From NCBI GenBank assembly GCA_011620595.1, contig WOYX01000033.1, forward strand, positions 1 to 56,826: 56,826 bases of DNA, read 5' to 3'. Position 1 is the stretch's first letter. Every line of letters starts with the position of its first letter. Under the pieces are notes generated by a model. The model ran no database searches. It had not been told where the DNA came from and saw nothing but the letters and a program-made list of their open reading frames with translations. Positions 8,561-17,115 of this stretch are shown one piece after another. The stretch comes from Bacteroidales bacterium. Lineage in GTDB: Bacteria; Bacteroidota; Bacteroidia; Bacteroidales; VadinHA17. Both the position numbers and the translations under genes were made by a program.

Positions 8561-9913
8561 ATGGCCAAAAGCAAGACTGTCTATGTGTGCCAGAACTGTG
8601 GCGCCGAGTCACCCAAATGGATAGGTCACTGCCCCGCATGCCAGGAGTGGAACACCTACCGTGAGGAGCTGATCACCCTCTCTCCCGGCCCGGGCATCTC
8701 CAGGGATGCCCCGCGGCGCAAGCCCGGGCTGCTGTCGGGCATAGAGGTTAATGAGAGTGACCGCATAAGCTCGGGCATAGGTGAGACAGACCGCATTCTG
8801 GGCGGGGGTATGGTCAAGGGATCACTGATACTCATGGGAGGCGAACCCGGCATAGGCAAGTCAACCCTCGCACTGCAGATAGCACTGGCCACCGGGGGCC
8901 GAAGAGTACTGTACGTCTCGGGAGAGGAGAGCGAAGGACAGGTCAAGCTTCGTGCGCAGAGACTGGAAGGCAGCAATGATGCCTGCTTCATCTACAACGA
9001 GACGGAACTGGAGAGCGTGATAACACAGGCAGAAGCCATCAGGCCCGAACTGCTGATAATAGACTCGATACAGACCCTCAGCTCCTCCATGCTTGAGTCA
9101 TCAGCAGGGTCAGTATCACAGGTGAGAGAGTGTGCCGCCATGCTGCTGCGCTATGCCAAGGAATCAGGAGTGCCGGTGATACTCATAGGACACATCACCA
9201 AGGATGGCTCCCTGGCAGGGCCCAGGGTGCTTGAGCATATCGTAGACGTGGTACTGCAATTCGAGGGTGACGGCAACTACCTTTACCGTATACTCAGGCC
9301 CGTCAAGAACCGCTTCGGCTCCACGGCAGAGATAGGCATCTTCGAGATGGGCTCCGGGGGCCTGCGCGAGGTGACCAACCCCTCGGAACTATTCATACGC
9401 CGCGACCGCGATCCCGCCAGCGGCGTCTCTATCGCCGCCACCGTCGACGGCCTCAGACCATTCATGATAGAGACACAGGCGCTGGTGAGCAGCGCCGTCT
9501 ACGGCACCCCGCAGAGAAGTACCACCGGCTTTGACACACGAAGGCTGAACATGCTGCTGGCCGTGCTCGAGAAAAGAGCCGGATTCCGGCTCGCAGTCAA
9601 GGATGTCTTCCTCAATATAGCCGGAGGACTGAAGGTCAGCGACCCCGCCATAGACCTGGCTGTGGTGAGCTCGGTGCTCTCCTCCAACCTCGATACACCC
9701 GTCGGGCAGCAGACGGCCTTCGCAGGAGAGGTTGGTCTCTCAGGTGAGATACGACCGGTGGCACGGATAGAACAGCGCATCCATGAAGCCTCACGCATGG
9801 GCTTTGAACAGATAGTGATATCAGGATATCATAAAAGCATCAGGGAACAGCCCGGATTGCATATATCAAAGGTATACAAGGTGGAAGGACTCGTCAGGCT
9901 GCTCTTCTCCTGA
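8561..9913 (+). CDS. radA: DNA repair protein RadA (Sms)
   Basis: 450 residues, the usual length. RadA is a RecA-like DnaB-type helicase that helps branch migration and processing of recombination intermediates. It has the N-terminal C4 zinc finger (Cys10, Cys13, Cys24, Cys27), Walker A GGEPGIGKST, Walker B LLIIDSIQ, the RadA-specific KNRFG motif (VKNRFGSTAEIG), and a C-terminal Lon-like domain (GGLKVSDPAIDLAVV, GEVGLSGEIRPV). It begins 46 bp after the flippase-like gene and converges with the penicillin-binding protein gene downstream. Confidence 0.97.
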   Translation: MAKSKTVYVCQNCGAESPKWIGHCPACQEWNTYREELITLSPGPGISRDAPRRKPGLLSGIEVNESDRISSGIGETDRILGGGMVKGSLILMGGEPGIGKSTLALQIALATGGRRVLYVSGEESEGQVKLRAQRLEGSNDACFIYNETELESVITQAEAIRPELLIIDSIQTLSSSMLESSAGSVSQVRECAAMLLRYAKESGVPVILIGHITKDGSLAGPRVLEHIVDVVLQFEGDGNYLYRILRPVKNRFGSTAEIGIFEMGSGGLREVTNPSELFIRRDRDPASGVSIAATVDGLRPFMIETQALVSSAVYGTPQRSTTGFDTRRLNMLLAVLEKRAGFRLAVKDVFLNIAGGLKVSDPAIDLAVVSSVLSSNLDTPVGQQTAFAGEVGLSGEIRPVARIEQRIHEASRMGFEQIVISGYHKSIREQPGLHISKVYKVEGLVRLLFS

Positions 9914-9990
9914 TATCACTGTTCACACATGGCCATGGGCTGCAAGTCGCTGCGGTCACCTGACCGGAAACACCCTGCTGATCCCGGATA

Positions 9991-12330
9991 TCAGAATTCG
10001 CGTTGCCGCAGGGAGCTGCCCTGCTGCTGCTCCCTGACAAGGTCGCAGTCGAGTTCAACATTGAAATTGGAAGGAGCCTCAAAAACAGACTCCCCATAGG
10101 GAGCAAAGGCTTCATCGGCCAAGAGCCGCTGAAGGAATAGTCCCACCACAGGCAGTGCCATATTGGCACCCTGCCCCAGTGAGAGATCCTCGAAGTGAAT
10201 AGCCTGGTCCTCCCATCCGGTCCAGACACCCGCCACCAGGTCAGGCATGACCCCCATGTACCATCCGTTGGAGTGATTCTGTGTAGTTCCCGTCTTGCCA
10301 CCCATCTGGTTGTGCAACTTATAGGTAAGACGCAGCCTGACTGCCGTTCCCGAATTTACCACCCCCTGCAGGAGAGAAGTCATCAGATAGGCATCCTCCT
10401 CGCTTATCACCTCATCAATGAAGGGAGAGAATGTGGAGATCACATTGCCGTTCCTGTCTTCTATGCGTGTAACATACAGGGGCCTGGTGTAGACCCCCTT
10501 GTTGGCAAAGGTGCCGTACGCTCCCACCATCTCCTCGAGCGACAGGTCAGAGGTGCCGAGGAAGATTGAGTAGACTGGGTCAATGAAGCTCCTGACACCC
10601 ATACGGTGCATGAGGTCAACAACAGCCTGGGGCGAGAACTGCTTCATCAGCCAGGCTGAAATATAGTTCTCTGACTGCGCCAGCCCCCATTTGAGAGTGA
10701 CCATCCTGCCATGATATTCAACAGGTCCGGAGCTGCGGGGAATCCAGACGGAGTCGTTGACATCAAACGAGCGGGCTATGTTCTCAACCTCAAAGCAGGG
10801 AGAGTATCCGTCCTGCATCGCCAGAGTGTAGAGAAAAGGCTTGATGGTTGAGCCTACCTGCTTCTTCTGCTGGGTGACAGCATCATATTTGAAGTATCGG
10901 AAGTCAGGCCCACCGACGTAGGCCTTCACATGACCCGTGTGAGGATCCATAGCCATGAATGACGACCTGACAAAGAACTTATAATACCAGATGGAATCCA
11001 GGGGTGTCATTACGGTATCCCTCTCGCCATCCCACGAGAAGAGCTTCATGGGTATTGGTGTATTGAACGACAGCGTGATAGAGTCTTCCGGTATGCCGGC
11101 ACGCCTCATGTTCTGGTACCTGTCGCTCTGCCTGACCGATCTGCTGATCAGCTGTTTTATCTGTGATAAGTTGAGGTCATTGGAATAGGGAGGGTTCCTG
11201 TAGCCCTTTGCCCTCTGGTTGAACGCCGGCTGAAGATCCTGCGAGAGATGCTCTCTGAGTGCCTCCTCGGCATAGCCCTGCATCCTCGAGTTGAGGGTTG
11301 TATAGATCCTCAGCCCGTCACGGTAGAGGTTGTAGTTGGTGCCGTCAGGCTTCTTGTTTTTCCTGCACCACCCGTACAGTGGGTCATTCTCCCAGCGCCA
11401 GAGTGCGTCCTCATACTGATCGTCGGAGTAGAACATGTCGCGCTCAGGCTCGTACCTGATCATGGTGGTGCGTATATACTCCCTGAAGTATGTTGCCAGC
11501 CCGGTGTTGTGGCTGTCTTCACGCAGGTCAAGACCCAGGGGCAACATCATGACAGAGTCAGCCACATCAGGAGTGATGTATCCGTAACGCTCCATCTGGC
11601 TGATGACCACATTGCGCCTGCGGAGGGCACTCTCCTCGTTGCGCAACGGGTTGTAGGCCACGGAGTTCTTCAGCATACCCACCAGCATGGCCGATTGCTC
11701 AATATTGAGTGAATCAGGCGTCGTATTGAAATAGATACGCGCGGCAGAATTGATGCCGACAGCATTGTAGATAAAATCAAAAACATTCAGGTACATTGTG
11801 ATAATCTCCTCCTTGGTGTAGCTCCTCTCAAGCCTCACCGCCGTATGCCACTCCTTGAACTTGGCAACGGCCAGTCTGGCACTCCTGACAATGGCCGGGT
11901 CATTTGAGAGATCCCTTGGAAGAAACAGGTTCTTGGCCAGCTGCTGGGTGATGGTGCTGCCCCCTCCTGTGTTCTGACCTAAAATTATTGTCTTGACAAG
12001 CACCCTGGCCAGCCCCCTGAAATCAATACCGGAGTGCCTGTAAAACCTGATGTCTTCGGTGGCTATCAGCGCATCAACAACATAGGGTGAAATATTTTCG
12101 TAGTCCGTCCATGTGCGGTTCTGAATGTAAAACTTGCCCAGCAGAACATTATCTTCAGAATAGACCTCGGCAGCAAGACTGTTGTCAGGGTTCTCCAGCT
12201 CCTCAAAGGAAGGAAGCGGACCCAGCTTGCCTGCCCCTATAAGAAAAAAGAGTGTCAACAGCAATACTGCCGGTATGGATATTATCACCCAGAACCAGAT
12301 AACGCCTTTCCGGAATTTCTTATCCCTCAT
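9991..12330 (-). CDS. Penicillin-binding protein 1A (class A bifunctional transglycosylase/transpeptidase)
   Basis: 779 residues. Polymerises and cross-links peptidoglycan in the periplasm. A signal-anchor helix (residues 9-31) is followed by a GT51 domain with TEDIRFYRHSGID (catalytic Glu92) and GGGSTITQQLAKNLF. The transpeptidase has STIK (Ser494, Lys497), SEN and KTGTTQNHSNGW motifs, so both active sites look intact. The last 30 residues after FNVELDCDLVRE are short and polar. It is divergent from topA across a 112-bp gap and convergent with radA. Confidence 0.95.
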   Translation of the reverse strand: MRDKKFRKGVIWFWVIISIPAVLLLTLFFLIGAGKLGPLPSFEELENPDNSLAAEVYSEDNVLLGKFYIQNRTWTDYENISPYVVDALIATEDIRFYRHSGIDFRGLARVLVKTIILGQNTGGGSTITQQLAKNLFLPRDLSNDPAIVRSARLAVAKFKEWHTAVRLERSYTKEEIITMYLNVFDFIYNAVGINSAARIYFNTTPDSLNIEQSAMLVGMLKNSVAYNPLRNEESALRRRNVVISQMERYGYITPDVADSVMMLPLGLDLREDSHNTGLATYFREYIRTTMIRYEPERDMFYSDDQYEDALWRWENDPLYGWCRKNKKPDGTNYNLYRDGLRIYTTLNSRMQGYAEEALREHLSQDLQPAFNQRAKGYRNPPYSNDLNLSQIKQLISRSVRQSDRYQNMRRAGIPEDSITLSFNTPIPMKLFSWDGERDTVMTPLDSIWYYKFFVRSSFMAMDPHTGHVKAYVGGPDFRYFKYDAVTQQKKQVGSTIKPFLYTLAMQDGYSPCFEVENIARSFDVNDSVWIPRSSGPVEYHGRMVTLKWGLAQSENYISAWLMKQFSPQAVVDLMHRMGVRSFIDPVYSIFLGTSDLSLEEMVGAYGTFANKGVYTRPLYVTRIEDRNGNVISTFSPFIDEVISEEDAYLMTSLLQGVVNSGTAVRLRLTYKLHNQMGGKTGTTQNHSNGWYMGVMPDLVAGVWTGWEDQAIHFEDLSLGQGANMALPVVGLFLQRLLADEAFAPYGESVFEAPSNFNVELDCDLVREQQQGSSLRQREF

Positions 12331-12388
12331 TGTACCTTGATGATATGGCCGCTAAATTAATGATTAATACAGAATCTTATCCAATAAT

Positions 12389-12420
12389 TTTGAAGTTAGT
12401 ACCCATAATCATTTACTTTG
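12389..12420 (+). promoter_or_regulatory. Promoter for topA (TTTG N20 TTACTTTG)
   Basis: TTTG at 12389-12392 and TTACTTTG at 12413-12420 are spaced by 20 bp. The -7 box differs from TAnnTTTG at one position. Predicted start near 12426, 17 bp before the topA ATG. Confidence 0.5.
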
Positions 12421-12442
12421 CCCTGTTTTTAAAAAATCTCTG

Positions 12443-14761
12443 ATGACAGAAAATCTGGTAATAGTTGAATCCCCTGCCAAAGCCAAAACCATAGAAAAAT
12501 TCCTCGGAAAGGACTTTACAGTAGTCTCCAGTTTCGGGCACATACGTGATCTCCCAAAGAACAACCTGGGAGTAGAGGTGGAGAAGGGGTTCAACCCTGT
12601 ATACGAGGTTCCTGACGACAAGAAGAAGGTTGTCAGTGAGCTGCGCAAGCTTGCCGGTCAGGCCGGGAAGGTATGGATAGCCTCTGACGAGGACCGTGAG
12701 GGGGAGGCCATAGCCTGGCATCTCATCTCGGTTCTGGGTCTTGATCCCTCATCCACCCGCCGCATAGTGTTCCATGAGATAACCAAGGATGCCATCACCC
12801 GGGCGGTGGAGTCACCCCGCCAGGTAGACATGAACCTCGTCAATGCCCAGCAGGCGCGCCGCATACTCGACAGGCTGGTGGGTTTTGAGATCTCTCCCGT
12901 ACTGTGGAAGAAGGTGCAGCCCTCTCTCTCTGCCGGAAGAGTGCAGTCGGTGGCCGTACGGCTGCTGGTTGACCGTGAGCGCGAGATCATCAGCTTCGTT
13001 CCTGACTCGGCATTCAGGGTGACAGGCACCTTTGAGGGAACAAACAGGGAGGGTGCTCAGGTAAACCTGAAGGCTGAGTGTCCCAAAAAATTCGGCACCG
13101 AAGCTGAAGCCGGGAGTTTCCTGCAACAGTGCAGCAACTCCACCTTCGCCGTTGAGAATATAGTTGTTAAGCCCGGCACCCGCTCACCGGCGCCACCCTT
13201 CACCACCTCCACGCTGCAGCAGGAGGCATGGCGCAAGCTGGGTTTCTCGGTGGCACAGACAATGTCGGTGGCACAGAGGCTGTACGAGGCAGGGAAGATA
13301 ACATATATGAGGACTGACTCAACCAACCTATCGTCTCTGGCTCTCAACACAGCGAGGGAGGTTATTACCGGCGAGTTCGGTGCAAAGTACTCCCGTACAC
13401 GGCAGTTTAAGACCCACTCCAGGGGTGCCCAGGAGGCTCATGAAGCCATCAGACCAACATACTTTCACAAAAGGGAAGCCTCGGGGAGCAATAACGAGAA
13501 AAAACTCTACGAGCTTATCTGGCGGAGGGCCATAGCATCACAGATGGCTGATGCCGAGATAGAAAAGACCACGGTAACCATAGGCATGTCATCATCACCC
13601 GTCACCTTCACCGCTACCGGAGAGGTGATACTCTTTGACGGTTTCCTCAGGGTCTATACCGAGTCATTTGACATCAACTCTGCCGAGGATGAGAAAACGA
13701 TTCTCCCTCGCGTTGACAAGGGGATGGCCCTTGTCCCTGCCACCATCACCGCCCTGCAGCGTTTCACCACCCCGCCGCCGCGCTATACCGAAGCCAGCCT
13801 GGTGAAGAAGCTCGAGGAGCTTGGCATAGGAAGACCCTCAACCTACGCTCCCATTATCTCAACGATACAGACGCGCGGATACGTTGCACGAGAAGACCGG
13901 CCCGGGGAAAGGCGGACGGTAATACAGTTCACCCTGTCCAAAGGAAAGATCACGAGAAGTGAGAAAAGCGAGATGGCAGGCAAGGAGAAGTCAAAGCTGT
14001 TTCCCAAGGATATAGGCATGATTGTCAACGACTTCCTGATGGCCAACTTCCCTGACATCATTGATTACAACTTTACCGCAGGTGTGGAAAAGGAGTTTGA
14101 TGAGATAGCCTCCGGCGAGCTGGAATGGGATAAGATGATATCCCGGTTTTACAGACCCTTCCACAAGTCGGTTGATGAGTCCCTCTCCACCAGGGCACGC
14201 AGCACCGGAGCGCGTGAACTGGGTACTGACCCGGAGACGGGCCTGCCGGTCTCAGTGAAGATGAGCAGGTACGGCCCGGTGGTGCAGCTGGGTGAGGCCT
14301 CTCCCGACAGCAAGCCGCGCTTTGCAAACCTGCGGCGCGACCAGCTTCTGGAGACCATCACTCTTGAGGAGGCCCTGGCGCTCTTTGCCCTGCCACGTGT
14401 CATCGGCACCTTTGAGGGTGAGGATATGACGGTGGGCATAGGTAAGTTCGGCCCCTACGTAAAGCATGCCGGTAAATTCTACTCCCTGAAGAAGGATGTC
14501 GATGACCCCTACACCATCACCGGTGAGAGAGGCATGGAACTTATTAAGGAGAAGAGGGAGGGTGACGCTCAGAAGATCATCAGCGAATTTGGTGACATCA
14601 GGGTGCTCAACGGCAGATACGGTCCCTACCTGGTGTATGACGGCGACAACTATCGCATCCCGAAGGGCACCGACCCTCACAAGCTTACCAGGGAGGAGTG
14701 CCTTGCCATCATAGAGAAGGGCGGCAGGACCAAGAGCGCCAGGAAAGGAAAGAAGAAGTGA
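12443..14761 (+). CDS. topA: DNA topoisomerase I (type IA)
   Basis: 772 residues. Relaxes negative supercoils by single-strand passage. It begins with the Toprim domain (VIVESPAKAKTIEKFLG; DEDREGEAIAWH near residue 78), and the catalytic tyrosine is Tyr288 in GKITYMRTDST. The type IA core continues to about residue 580 (GIGRPSTYAPII). Instead of C4 zinc ribbons, the C-terminus has the repeated topoisomerase C-terminal modules (RYGPVVQLGE, KFGPYVKHAGK, RYGPYLVYDGDNYRIPKG) and a basic tail, as in other Bacteroidetes. It is the first gene of a same-strand run leading into the T9SS cluster; 13 bp separate it from the next gene. Confidence 0.97.
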   Translation: MTENLVIVESPAKAKTIEKFLGKDFTVVSSFGHIRDLPKNNLGVEVEKGFNPVYEVPDDKKKVVSELRKLAGQAGKVWIASDEDREGEAIAWHLISVLGLDPSSTRRIVFHEITKDAITRAVESPRQVDMNLVNAQQARRILDRLVGFEISPVLWKKVQPSLSAGRVQSVAVRLLVDREREIISFVPDSAFRVTGTFEGTNREGAQVNLKAECPKKFGTEAEAGSFLQQCSNSTFAVENIVVKPGTRSPAPPFTTSTLQQEAWRKLGFSVAQTMSVAQRLYEAGKITYMRTDSTNLSSLALNTAREVITGEFGAKYSRTRQFKTHSRGAQEAHEAIRPTYFHKREASGSNNEKKLYELIWRRAIASQMADAEIEKTTVTIGMSSSPVTFTATGEVILFDGFLRVYTESFDINSAEDEKTILPRVDKGMALVPATITALQRFTTPPPRYTEASLVKKLEELGIGRPSTYAPIISTIQTRGYVAREDRPGERRTVIQFTLSKGKITRSEKSEMAGKEKSKLFPKDIGMIVNDFLMANFPDIIDYNFTAGVEKEFDEIASGELEWDKMISRFYRPFHKSVDESLSTRARSTGARELGTDPETGLPVSVKMSRYGPVVQLGEASPDSKPRFANLRRDQLLETITLEEALALFALPRVIGTFEGEDMTVGIGKFGPYVKHAGKFYSLKKDVDDPYTITGERGMELIKEKREGDAQKIISEFGDIRVLNGRYGPYLVYDGDNYRIPKGTDPHKLTREECLAIIEKGGRTKSARKGKKK

Positions 14762-14774
14762 CCTTATATATTAT

Positions 14775-15944
14775 ATGATCGACCTGAACCACTATTTCGA
14801 TCCTGTTTGTCTTGACAGGCCTGAGGCAGAGCCCCTGAAGGGAGCGGCCGCCTTTTCGCACGGCGTCGCTGTCAACACCGGCAACGCACCCATCGGTGAC
14901 CTTGACGGTTTTGCCGTAGCCATCGTGGGTGTACCCGATGACCGCTCCTCGGTAAATGCGGGTGCTGCCCATGCCCCTGATGCGATCAGGAAATGCCTCT
15001 ACTCATTCTCCCGCCTGCCGGGAAAGATGAAGGTCACAGACCTGGGTAACCTCCGTCCCGGCAGCTCTTTTGACGACACCCTTGCCGGACTGCGCGACGT
15101 GCTGATACATCTGCTTGATGCCAGTGTGGTGCCGGTGATCCTGGGAGGCACCAGTGCCCTCATGCCTGCCATTGACCGTTGCCTGTCATCGCAGAAGAAG
15201 AGCTGGTCACTGGTGTCCGTAGACTCCAGGCTCGACTTCACAGCAGAGAAGCGGCCACCCGACTCACTCAATTGGATGAATGACCTCATATACCGCAGCA
15301 GCAGTTATCTCTCCCACCTCTCAGCCCTCGGGTACCAGACCTATCTCACCGACCAGCAGGTGGTGAACAGATTTAACCGCAGGCACTATGACATGATGCG
15401 CATAGGTGAAGTGCGGGCTGCCATTAATGAGACGGAACCGCTATTCCGTGATGCCACGGCGGCACTCTTTGACCTTGGCGCCGTACGGCAGTCAGACGCT
15501 CCGGGCATCTGGCTGCCCTCAGCCAACGGCTTCTACGGCGAGGAGATCTGCCTCCAGGCCCGCTATGCAGGCCTCTCCGATAACCTGAAGATACTGGCCA
15601 TCACAGAGGTAAACCCCACCCTCGACAACAGGTCACAGACATCCCACCTCGCCGCCCAGATGCTCTGGTTCTTCCTGGAAGGCTTCTCACAGAAGCAGTA
15701 TGAGATATCATACCTCGGCGATCAGATGAACAGCCGTTTCACACGCTACCATGTGGCCCTCAGTGACCTCGACAGTGAGGCGATCTTCATCAGGAGCAAC
15801 ATCACCGAACGGTGGTGGATAGAGATACGCGACACCAGGGGCGACCCACACTTCCTTGCATGCTCCTACGAAGACTACCTCATGGCCAACAGGGACCAGG
15901 TGCCCGACAGGTGGACAAGAGCCATGCTCAGGTTCAGCCAGTAA
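14775..15944 (+). CDS. Arginase/formimidoylglutamase-fold protein, probably catalytically inactive
   Basis: 389 residues with the ureohydrolase (arginase, agmatinase, HutG) fold: VAIVGVPDDRSSVNAGAAHAPDAIR near residue 50, VVPVILGGT, LVSVDSRLDF and ALFDLGAVRQSDAPG align with the four core motifs. The dimanganese ligands are largely lost. GGxH is GGTS (residues 124-127), DAHxD is DSRLD (Asp150 to Asp154, His replaced by Arg), and SxDxD is FDLG (Asp233 kept, second Asp is Gly235). Hydrolase activity is therefore doubtful. It lies between topA and porP on the same strand. Genes like this are often labelled formimidoylglutamase and, from memory, recur beside porP-gldK in Bacteroidetes. A structural or regulatory role with the T9SS is inference only. 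Confidence 0.8.
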   Translation: MIDLNHYFDPVCLDRPEAEPLKGAAAFSHGVAVNTGNAPIGDLDGFAVAIVGVPDDRSSVNAGAAHAPDAIRKCLYSFSRLPGKMKVTDLGNLRPGSSFDDTLAGLRDVLIHLLDASVVPVILGGTSALMPAIDRCLSSQKKSWSLVSVDSRLDFTAEKRPPDSLNWMNDLIYRSSSYLSHLSALGYQTYLTDQQVVNRFNRRHYDMMRIGEVRAAINETEPLFRDATAALFDLGAVRQSDAPGIWLPSANGFYGEEICLQARYAGLSDNLKILAITEVNPTLDNRSQTSHLAAQMLWFFLEGFSQKQYEISYLGDQMNSRFTRYHVALSDLDSEAIFIRSNITERWWIEIRDTRGDPHFLACSYEDYLMANRDQVPDRWTRAMLRFSQ

Positions 15945-16024
15945 AAAATAACCTGATTTGGCTGCTTGCATATTTTTTATTTATTTTACTCGTTACTATT
16001 GAGGTGCAGAGGAGCTCCCTGAAG

Positions 16025-16969
16025 ATGAAGAAAGTCACTACAGCCATTTCAGCCTTTTTTATTACTGTAAGCATGGTCTTTGGGCAACAGGATCCTGTGC
16101 TGAGCTATTATATGTTCAACACACAGACCTACAACCCGGGCTACTCAGGCATGAGCGGTATGGTCACCGCCACCGCACTCACACGCCAGCAGTGGGTTGG
16201 ATTCACAGGTGCCCCCTCCACCACGATCTTCAATGTCAACACCCCCTTCAGCCTGTTCGGGCTGCGCAGCGGAGCAGGCCTTTTAGTAGAGGCCGACCAG
16301 TATGGTTTCAGCAATGACATCAACCTGAGCCTCTCCTACTCATACCTCTTCCCTATAGGCACAGGCAACCTGGGGGCAGGCTTCAGCCTCGGCATGCTCA
16401 ACAAAACCCTCGCCCCCGAATGGTTCATACCCTCAGGCACAACCCATACACCTCCCTCCGGAGACCCCCTCATACCGGAAAATGATGAAAGTTTTATTGC
16501 ACTCGATCTCTCGGTAGGGGTCTATTACGAGGGGCTAAATTATTATGCCGGGATTTCAGTTACACATATTAACCAACCTAAAATAAAATACTCCGAAACA
16601 GCCACTTATATTAGCCGGCAGTACTACCTGACCGCAGGATACTACTTCCAGCTCCCCAACCCTGCCTTCGAACTCATTCCGTCAGTTTTCATCGTCAATG
16701 ATGGTGCAACAACACAATATATTGCAACAAATATGTTCAGATACAATAAAAAGATATGGGGTGGCGTTTCATACAGGATAAGTGACGCAGTCACAGGTTT
16801 TGCAGGTATAGAATTGTACAACGGCCTTAAAATCGGATATGGATATGACTTTCCGATATCGGAGATCAGAAAAGGCACCAGCGGATCGCACGAATTCGTT
16901 GTCTCGTACAGTTTTGACATCGGCCTGGGAAAAAGCGTCACCAGGTATAAAAGCATAAGATTTTTGTAA
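16025..16969 (+). CDS. porP: PorP/SprF family type IX secretion system outer-membrane protein
   Basis: 314 residues from ATG 16025. A signal peptide (MKKVTTAISAFFITVSMVFG, cut before QQDP) precedes the family hallmark DPVLSYYMFNTQTYNPGYSGMSG, followed by a beta-barrel rich in aromatic strands and ending SYSFDIGLGKSVTRYKSIRFL. Members of this family are 14-stranded-type barrels needed for secretion or anchoring by the T9SS. The reading frame is open back to 15812, but that extension overlaps the previous gene and lacks a signal peptide, so it is not used. It lies 147 bp before gldK on the same strand. Confidence 0.92.
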   Translation: MKKVTTAISAFFITVSMVFGQQDPVLSYYMFNTQTYNPGYSGMSGMVTATALTRQQWVGFTGAPSTTIFNVNTPFSLFGLRSGAGLLVEADQYGFSNDINLSLSYSYLFPIGTGNLGAGFSLGMLNKTLAPEWFIPSGTTHTPPSGDPLIPENDESFIALDLSVGVYYEGLNYYAGISVTHINQPKIKYSETATYISRQYYLTAGYYFQLPNPAFELIPSVFIVNDGATTQYIATNMFRYNKKIWGGVSYRISDAVTGFAGIELYNGLKIGYGYDFPISEIRKGTSGSHEFVVSYSFDIGLGKSVTRYKSIRFL

Positions 16970-16995
16970 CTGACAGAATAGATTCAATTCATTTG
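16963..16995 (+). promoter_or_regulatory. Promoter for the gldKLMN operon (TTTG N21 TTCATTTG)
   Basis: TTTG at 16963-16966, at the very end of porP, and TTCATTTG at 16988-16995 are 21 bp apart; one mismatch to TAnnTTTG. Transcription near 17001 would give a gldK leader of about 115 nt. Confidence 0.5.
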
Positions 16996-17115
16996 CGTTT
17001 TAAATTAAAAAGTAAGTATATGAGACCCTCATGTTATAGAGACATAAAAGGAAATGAAGCTGGTAATCCGGACATGAGAGTTCCATGTGACCTTAAAAAA
17101 ATAAACTCTTCACAC

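Noticed and set aside
9911-9994. CTGATATC / GATATCAG inverted repeat between radA and the penicillin-binding protein gene
   Set aside because: Eight bases with about 68 bases between them; too weak to call a terminator or site.
15812-16024. Longer PorP starting at 15812
   Set aside because: The extra part overlaps the previous gene in another frame and would bury the clear signal peptide starting at 16025.
16993-17115. N-terminal extension of GldK
   Set aside because: The extension lies inside the predicted leader and would place 41 polar residues before a lipoprotein signal peptide.
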